NCBI GenBank assembly: GCA_002270565.1
Contig: NQMI01000002.1
Span: 620,001-684,000, forward strand
DNA: 64,000 nucleotides
Direction of reading: 5' to 3'
DNA from: Stenocarpella maydis
Lineage: Eukaryota; Ascomycota; Sordariomycetes; Diaporthales; Diaporthaceae
Below are positions 58,601 through 64,000 of this stretch, piece by piece. Made by a program: the position numbers and the translations under genes. Positions within the stretch are counted from its first letter, which is position 1; each line of letters opens with the position of its first letter. Under the pieces are notes generated by a model, which worked only from the letters and a program-made list of their open reading frames with translations, did no database searches and was not told the DNA's origin.

Positions 58601-58897
58601 GAGCGTGCCCCGCCGGTTGAGCGTACCGACTCTGGCGACCGACCTTCCGGACCTCCTCGCCTCAACCTTGCTGGGCGCGGGGGCAAGCCTGCGACCAGCT
58701 GGCGTGACCGTGAGGCTGCCAAGCGTGAAGCAGGAGGTGATGCCGTTCCTGACTCTGAGCGAAGCGCACCTCCACCGGCTCGCCAGGGCTCTGGCCGGGG
58801 TGAGAATGGAAGGGACGCTCCCACCGAGACTCTAACCGCCTCGCGTGCGCCGGGCAAATGGGTTCCAAAGCACCTTCGGGACCAAGCTGGCCAGTAG
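55634..58897 (+). CDS. TIF32: translation initiation factor eIF3 subunit a
   Basis: The largest eIF3 subunit, scaffold of the complex on the 40S ribosome. An intronless gene of 1087 aa. The first in-frame ATG is at 55634 (ACCATGCC), giving [20 protein letters not shown], the usual fungal start. Residues 1-330 are helical repeats, then a PCI region (roughly 340-500, including [19 protein letters not shown] and [19 protein letters not shown]). A long charged coiled coil follows (about 590-910, Arg/Glu/Lys-rich with [19 protein letters not shown]). The C-terminus is disordered with two related modules ([14 protein letters not shown]...[13 protein letters not shown] and [14 protein letters not shown]...[13 protein letters not shown]) separated by APAER repeats. 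It ends [14 protein letters not shown]. Confidence 0.97.
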   Translation: MPPPPHQKPENVLKRAHELIGVGQVPAALTLLHEHITSKRSRNVPIASLEPVMLLLVELSVEQKKGKLTKDAMYQYKNIAQNSNIGTIELVLKKFLELAADKVTAAQAKADEVQSSIEATAGGAGVDDLEATETPESILLATVSGEQSKDRTDRAIVTPWLKFLWEAYRTVLDILRNNARLEILYQSTAMQAFDFCLKYTRKTEFRRLCELLRNHVQTAAKYSQQMHAINLNDPDTLQRHLETRFQQLNVAVELELWQEAFRSVEDIHTLLNLSKRPPKNIMMANYYEKLTRIFLVGENYLFHAAAWSRYYQLLRQSATSVATGQSKKSDNPAATEADLQKAASFVLLSALSIPVISTTRSRGAMVDFDEARKNKNSRLTHLLGMNSAPTRAVLFQDIRAKQLIRRVRPEIRDLYNILEVDFHPLSICEKISPILAQIGADPDMQKYVLPLQQVILTRLFQQLSQVYETVDLSYVEGLAKFPEPFQVTRATIEKFIMNGNKKGDLAIRMDHATGVLSFDKDIFSSAKAASAGSAGGSAEADAGVGSVQRLQSTPAEIVRTQLTRLFKTLHTTCYYIDPTFNEDRVKARQAALARAKAGADEEHRDILARKEIIQKRKEQASEIRARIERENANAKRLREQQLLEAEAQRLQQELKEREQRRLQKEREEIHKIEIENTIKELKIGTKQLGIDPEDLANLDSSRLRAIKLAQLEREKNDVNEKLRITAKRIDHLERAFRKEEAKKLGEDYEKQRAADLAAYEKTKQETLIESKRKHKENVELKHRVERLVPFYERFKENLYDRRRDEFDKKRREAEREMEKAIAARKKEVRDRKIREKREREEKEQALREAEERAAREKEEREQREAQRREEMARIKAQRDSERQEALEKAALQARREEEALARRQKEKEQARIPIRPMPMERSDSSDRPSGPPRLALAGNKPSWRERQAAKEAAGEATSTDATPARATPPPFERPAPAERPAPAERHAPAERAPPVERTDSGDRPSGPPRLNLAGRGGKPATSWRDREAAKREAGGDAVPDSERSAPPPARQGSGRGENGRDAPTETLTASRAPGKWVPKHLRDQAGQ

Positions 58898-59393
58898 ACC
58901 AGTTCATGAGGTAATGTGCCCAAGGAGTTATACAGGATTCAATCACGTTCTGTTGCGGCGGGTTTCTGTGTTTTAGGTAGCAGCGGTGGTCTAGAGAATG
59001 AAGTGATGGTGCCTATACTGAACGTCATCAAGTGTATAACTGTAAGAGGTTGTTGTGATGTGGCTCCTCGCAGGCACTAAAAGTTTTCAAATTTCATGTG
59101 CCACCAATTCCTTCACAAATACAAATTCTGACGAGATAAGAAATGAAGTTGAGAGCATATATGGCCTATTCCGAGCAGTCTTGTCATGTCGTAGGGAGGA
59201 TATAGGCTGAGCCTCGGCAGGGTCTTGCAACATTTGAATTAATTTGGTGGGGCGGCCTTATCTTATCGGCGAGGCTGTATCTTTTTTCTCCGTCGCCAGT
59301 CGCATTATTCTTACCCGCATTACCAAACTCCAAACCGAACAGTCCTCGTTCACTCTTGTGGTACGGCCGGTCAATCTGTCACAGCCAGCCACG
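58898..59393. other. intergenic, eIF3a 3' flank and NIP7 promoter
   Basis: Nothing beyond flanking regulatory sequence is seen between the two plus-strand genes. Confidence 0.4.
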
Positions 59394-60049
59394 ATGCGTC
59401 CCCTTACAGAAACAGAGACGCAGACGCTCTTCCAGAAGCTGGCGCACTACACCGGCAACTCCCTCAAGAACCTCATCGCGCCGCTGGACGACTCGCCCAA
59501 TGCCGACCGCTACGTCTTCAGGATACACAAGGATAGGGTATACTATGTCCGCCTGTCCATAGCCAACCTGGCTGTTTCGATTGGTAAGTCAAAGACCTAC
59601 TGCCTCCCTCGCACTTTTCAAAACAACAAGATGGGATCCCAGACAAGCTTACCCCCCCCCCGGGGGAAACAGAACGCGACAAGCTCGTCTCCCTCGGCAT
59701 CTGCCTGGGCAAGTTCACCAAGTCGGGCAAGTTCCGCCTGCACATCACGTCGCTGCCCATCCTGGCCGAGCACGCGCGCTACAAGATCTGGGTCAAGCCC
59801 AACGGCGAGATGCCCTTCCTCTACGGCGGCAACATCGTCAAGGCGCACGTCGGCCGCTGGTCCGAGGACTGCCCGGAGCACCAGGGGGTCATCGTCTACT
59901 CCATGAATGACACACCCCTGGGCTTCGGCGTCACGGCGCGCTCGACCGCCGAGGCGAGGAGGCTCGACCCCACGGGCATCACGTGCTTCCGGCAGGCGGA
60001 TTGTGGCGAGTACCTCAGGGATGAGGATAACCTTTTTGCGACGGGTTGA
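59394..60049 (+). CDS. NIP7: 60S ribosome biogenesis factor Nip7
   Basis: A nucleolar factor for 27S pre-rRNA processing and 60S assembly. Two exons, 59394-59583 and 59673-60049, give 188 aa (yeast 181). The intron 59584-59672 has GTAAGT and AAACAG and contains a C-run. The N-terminal domain starts MRPLTETETQTLFQKLAHY, with NLIAPLDD and DRVYYVRLSIANLA. The C-terminal PUA RNA-binding domain includes FRLHITSLPILAEHARYKIW, PFLYGGNIVKAHVGRW, PLGFGVTARSTAEARRLDPT and ADCGEYLRDED. The stop is followed at once by a GT microsatellite. Confidence 0.96.
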
Positions 60050-60884
60050 GAGTGGTGTGTGTGTGTGTGTGTGTGTGTGTTTTTGTTGGCCTCTTGCTGG
60101 GGGTGTGATACCTGGCATGTTCCTGAAGGGCAGGGGAGTTGTTGCATGGGGAGGCCTACGTCCCAGCACGTCGTGGAGCCGAGGGTGAGGAAAGGCGACG
60201 GCAGGCTGGACACAGCTTCGCCGGGGGAGGACTCGCATATCGAAGTCCAAGCACAAACAAGCATGTCGGGAGGCGTTTGGGAGTTTAAAAAATCAAGTTG
60301 GCTCGGATGTGTCCCCAATGGCATCTGCGAGTAAGCCCGGCTACCTTTGTCTAGATACCACCATAAAAAAAATAAGAAAAAAAAAAGTGTTGCTGTGCCC
60401 CAGTCGGGTGGCCCAGCACTCTCCTGGATCCTGAAGCCAGGTTTGATGTGTAGTCGATGGGCGGTGACCCTGCTGTGTTGGTGCGAGCGCCGTGGGTAGC
60501 CCGGGGCGCGAAATTGAGGCCTTTTACGGCAATTACACTTCCGAACTGTGTTCCAGAACATGGTGGCCCTTCCTGTTCGGGGTCCATCCGCGCAACGGCT
60601 GGGAATATCATATTACAGCAGCTTCAACTTTTTATGGCCGGACGAGATCCCGACTCGGGGGGTGGTAACTGTACGGGGTCCAGGAAAACGGACATTAGTC
60701 TAATCGAGACCATATCCAACCATTTCTTGGGCCTCTGCCATGCATGAACATGTTGAATATCTGTGAAGCCGAGGCCCTCTATCAGAAAAGCCTCCCCTAT
60801 CCCTTTTCAAACTCCTTTTTCTAGTCAGGGTAGTATCCCGTGCCCGGTTGAGACTCGACTAGGAAAACGCCCCCCCACCGCATC
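60050..60884. other. convergent intergenic region
   Basis: Between NIP7 (plus) and PRO1 (minus). It begins with a (GT)n microsatellite at 60055-60080; an A-rich patch lies near 60362-60386. No gene seen. Confidence 0.5.
60055..60080 (+). repeat. (GT)n microsatellite in the NIP7 3' UTR
   Basis: About 13 GT units starting 6 bp after the NIP7 stop codon. Confidence 0.9.
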
Positions 60885-62401
60885 CTAGGTGGTGGGCACA
60901 GGCGTCTGCGGCCTGCTGCTCATGAAGAAGGTGATGTGCTCCCGCTCGGCGACGTACCCGCTGTCGGCGTAGCCCAGCAGGCCCTCGATCTCCTTGCTCT
61001 GGCGGCCCTTGATGAGGGCGACCTGGGTGGACGAGTAGTTTACGAGGGCGCGGCCGACGTCGAGCGGCTCGCCGTGCCAGGGCCTGCCCCCGGGCGCCTC
61101 ACCCGCGGCGTCGTCCCGCTCGACGACCAGCAGGCGCACCGACTCGTGCTGGCCGAAGTGGCCGTCGACGTCGACGATGCCGGCGGGGAGCAGGCCCGCC
61201 TTGTCGAGCAGGGCGCGGTAGCAGCCCGCGTCGATGTAGACGTCGCCGTGGGGCTTGAGGCCGTGCAGGAGCCAGAAGGAGCGGTCCCGGTAGGGGGAGG
61301 GCGAGGGGAGGAAGCGCGTGTGCAGGGGCACGTCGGGCCACTTGAGCTCTATGCTCTGGGCCAGGGGGCCCTCGGGGCCGGGGGGGTGGTGGTGGTGGTG
61401 GCTCTGGTGGTCGTTCCCGTTGGTGTGGGAGTGGTTCGGCCCCGGCGACTTGAGGGCCAGGATGTGCCGTGCGATCTTGCTGATGTTGCCCGGGTTGGAG
61501 GCCCGCGTGATGACGGTGGTGACGCCGGCCGAGGTGGCCAGGCGGGCGGCGACGATCTTGGTGGACATGCCCCCCGTGCCGAGGGACGAGCCGGCCGAGG
61601 AGGTGTCGGCCTGTATGGAGGCTATGTCCTCTACCACCTCGATGGGCTGGGCGTCCGGGTGCGTGCGAGGGTTCTTGTCGTATAGGCAGTCGACATCGGT
61701 CATGAGAAACAGAAGGTCGGCGTGGACCATACCTGCCGTGATGGCGGATAGCGTGTCATTGTCTCCGAACTTGATCTCCGACACGGCGATGGTGTCGTTC
61801 TCATTGACGATGGGGATGACGCCCAGGTCCAAGAGCTCATTGAATGTGTTTTGAGCATTCAGATACCTTGACCGCTAGAAAACAGCCAGCCGGTCTCGTC
61901 AACTCACTTGAACGTCTCTCAGGCGAGGATCGGTATCAGTAACAACAGGCTTACATCTGCTATGTCGTTCCGGGTGAGTAGGATCTGCGCCACCGGCTGC
62001 TTGAGGTGGCTGAAGAGGCTGTCCCATATGTTCATCAGACGGCACTGGCCGATGGCAGCGAGGGCCTGGAGCTGGGCGACATGCTTGGGCCTCTTGTCCC
62101 TCTCCATGCGCCTCATGCCGACGCCGATGGCGCCAGACGAGACAATGACGACGCGGTGGCCATCTTCCCTCAGCTTGTGGGCTGTCTCGACGATGAGGGA
62201 CAGGTTGGACAGGAGGGGCTGGTGCGTCTTCTCATCCACTATGGAACTGGTTCCTGCGAGGGTGTGTCTCTGTGAGTCAGCCCTGTGTGCGTACATGTGT
62301 GCGTGGTGAGTGAGGCTCGACTGGGAATATATCCAAGGCCAGGACGGGGCGGGTTTCTCACCAAGTTTGATGACTATCCCAAGAGACTTTGGGCCCTTCA
62401 T
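60885..62401 (-). CDS. PRO1: glutamate 5-kinase (gamma-glutamyl kinase)
   Basis: First step of proline synthesis: ATP plus glutamate to gamma-glutamyl phosphate. Three minus-strand exons: 62401-62362, 62253-61955 and 61874-60885; 442 aa. Introns are 62361-62254 (GTGAGA...TCGCAG) and 61954-61875 (GTAAGC...TTCTAG). The amino-acid kinase domain shows [66 protein letters not shown] and TDVDCLY. A PUA domain occupies the C-terminal third ([14 protein letters not shown] to LVNYSS). Between them is an unusual His/Asn-rich insert ([17 protein letters not shown]). ATG at 62431 is an in-frame alternative adding 10 residues. The exon 2/3 join gives [12 protein letters not shown], matching the family. 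Confidence 0.95.
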
Positions 62402-63213
62402 GGCTGCCACTATTTCATCAGCCAATTTCATCAGCCAAAAGCCCCAGGAGCGAGGCGAGAAGGACGAGCAAAACCCCCCATGGGATAGGAAGCAGAGACA
62501 ACGCGGGGGGGGGGTATCGTTTCCCTTTTCACCATTTCGGATTTCACATCGACTACTCACATTGCGACTCGCCGCTGGGGTCCATGGTGTGATTCTGCAA
62601 GCACCCCTGGAGGCTCGGGTTGGCGGGAGCGAATTACAAGGGGTAGCGAGGCCGCACGGCGCAAGTGAGCAGCAAGTCACGGTGCTCCGGACCAAGGAAG
62701 GATGCGGTTCTCACCGCGCCGAGGGCCCCTGCAGGTTTCGATGACTACCTGCAGGCTGCCAAGCGTCGAGAGGGCGCGGGACCCGGCGGGGCACGACTTG
62801 GCCGGCCCCGTTCAAAGTGGCCCAGGCGCGGAGGGCCCACGCGGTGCATGCCTGCGCTGCAGCGATCCCAGCCCGCCCCGTGGATTTCTTGGGCCTCGCA
62901 TGGAGCTCAGCTCAGCTCAGCCCAGCCCAGCCCAGCCCAGCCTTTACCAAGTACACAGGCGCCGACAGACTTGTCACGCCAGCTGAGCAGCACCTCGCGA
63001 GCGCCGTCCTCACACTCCCTACCCAGGTACCATCTCATCACCGCCTAGCAACAGAGCACCAGCCTCGCGCGCACACAGGCAGGGCCACCGCCGCACCCTG
63101 GCTGCGGCTGCAGCACATGTGGCTTGGCCAGGCCAGCGCTGACACATAAACACAGTGACAAGTCAGCCCCGAATACCTGCATTGGCGGGACCTCGGCTCC
63201 TTCATCTGCAGCC
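62402..63213. promoter_or_regulatory. divergent promoter between PRO1 and ATP23
   Basis: An 812-bp gap between two divergent starts. It contains a CTCAG/CCCAG pentamer tract at about 62905-62942. No gene seen. Confidence 0.45.
62905..62942 (+). repeat. pentamer tandem repeat (CTCAG then CCCAG)
   Basis: Three CTCAG units pass into four or five CCCAG units in the shared PRO1/ATP23 promoter region. Confidence 0.85.
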
Positions 63214-64000
63214 ATGGCCTGGTGGACGGCAGCAGCCCCGGGCACGCCGGGCTCAGACCCCAAGACGCCGTCATCCGCTCCCTCCTCAGCCCCGTCCTCG
63301 TCCTCGTCGACTCAGACACCCGCCCCAGCCCAGCCAGGACAACAACAACCGCCCAGCCTATACCTCGAGAACAACCCAGAGCGCACCGGCTTCGACCCCA
63401 AGACCCAGTGGTGGGTCAACTACTTCAAGATCCTCACGGGCCAGGTGACCAACGAGGGCATCTTCCACTACCGCGAGCACCGCTACCGCGCCAACGAGGC
63501 CCGCGACGTCCGCCGCTGCGAGGAGTACCGCGACTGGCTCCTCGCCTACTCGCCCACGGTGCGCTTCCTCAACGACAAGATCGCCGAGCTCAACCACGGC
63601 CAGCGCATGACGGCCGCCAGCGTCCTGTGCCGCCGCTGCCCCGCCCGCCTGACCCCCGCCATGCAGGTCCAGCGCCAGAGCGGCGGCTTCGAGCCCGCCC
63701 ACGGCATCCTCGTCTGCGCCAACGAGGTGCGCAACAGGGGCCACCTCGAGGACACGCTCGCCCACGAGATGGTCCACGCCTACGACCACCTGCGCTTCGA
63801 GGTCGACTTCCGCGGGGAGAGGAACCTGCGCCAGGCGGCTTGCGCCGAGGTACGTTGGGCATTACTCTGAGGTGTCCCGCCACGGCACGTAGAGTTTTGT
63901 TTGGCTGACTTTGTACTTCTTCTTTCTCTCTCACAGATACGCGCATCCATGTTGAGCGGCGAGTGCAGGTGGACACGAGAGGTCCTCACGCGCGGCAACT
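63214..64000 (+). CDS. ATP23: mitochondrial inner-membrane protease Atp23 (partial, runs off the window)
   Basis: A zinc metalloprotease and chaperone that matures ATP synthase subunit 6 in the intermembrane space. Exon 1 63214-63849 (212 codons), intron 63850-63936 (GTACGT...TCACAG), then exon 2 from 63937 past the window edge. The first ~45 residues are Pro/Ser/Gln-rich. The peptidase M76 core follows: [20 protein letters not shown], and the zinc motif HEMVH (H184, E185, H188) in [18 protein letters not shown], then [17 protein letters not shown]. The C-terminus lies outside the window. ATG at 63214 is in a good context (GCCATGG). Confidence 0.93.

Overview
The window is nuclear DNA of a filamentous ascomycete, most likely a Sordariomycete. 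Genes are GC-rich, with short GT-AG introns (about 50-120 nt) that often carry a CTRAC-like branch site. The conserved proteins are of Pezizomycotina type. Several AT-rich islands hold transposon remnants whose Gln codons have become TAG/TAA, the CpA-to-TpA signature of repeat-induced point mutation (RIP).

Layout. 1-5.4 kb: no gene I can support. 5.4-7.1 kb: a secreted GH16 glucanase whose frame continues past its stop into a Ser/Thr-rich, GPI-like tail. 8.9-9.8 kb (minus): a conserved protein, possibly TFIIH Tfb6-like. 9.97-11.38 kb: a complete but RIP-dead Tc1/mariner element. 12.3-12.6 kb (minus): an unrecognised ORF. 13.3-23.2 kb: a possible metabolic mini-cluster of Zn2Cys6 regulator, hydantoinase/DUF917 protein (with an apparent internal deletion) and CYP505 P450-reductase fusion. 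23.6-26.0 kb: an unidentified RIP-degraded repeat gene. 26.7-28.4 kb: a seven-helix PTH11/rhodopsin-like membrane protein, followed by a frameshifted pseudogene. 29.85-34.1 kb: nested pogo/Fot1-type elements, an assembly gap and a 226-bp direct repeat.

From 34.3 kb the region is mostly housekeeping: mitochondrial ribosomal protein L6, a small Q/P-rich hypothetical gene (minus), Hal2/Met22 PAP phosphatase, a gene-poor 5.6 kb stretch with a decayed minisatellite, PP1 catalytic subunit, an Rdx (SelW-like) protein (minus), a secreted Hce2/Ecp2-type effector candidate (minus), G-protein gamma subunit (minus), eIF3a, Nip7, glutamate 5-kinase (minus) and the start of Atp23 at the right edge.

Genes acting in shared processes: PP1 and G-gamma are signalling components; eIF3a, Nip7 and uL6m serve translation; Hal2 clears the phosphorylated nucleotide by-product of sulfate assimilation; glutamate 5-kinase starts proline synthesis; Atp23 processes mitochondrial ATP synthase subunit 6. 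The accessory left half (GH16, regulator/hydantoinase/P450, GPCR-like protein, transposons) contrasts with the conserved right half, where the Hce2 gene is the main accessory item. Gene models were spliced by hand from splice signals and family conservation; no alignment or search was run.
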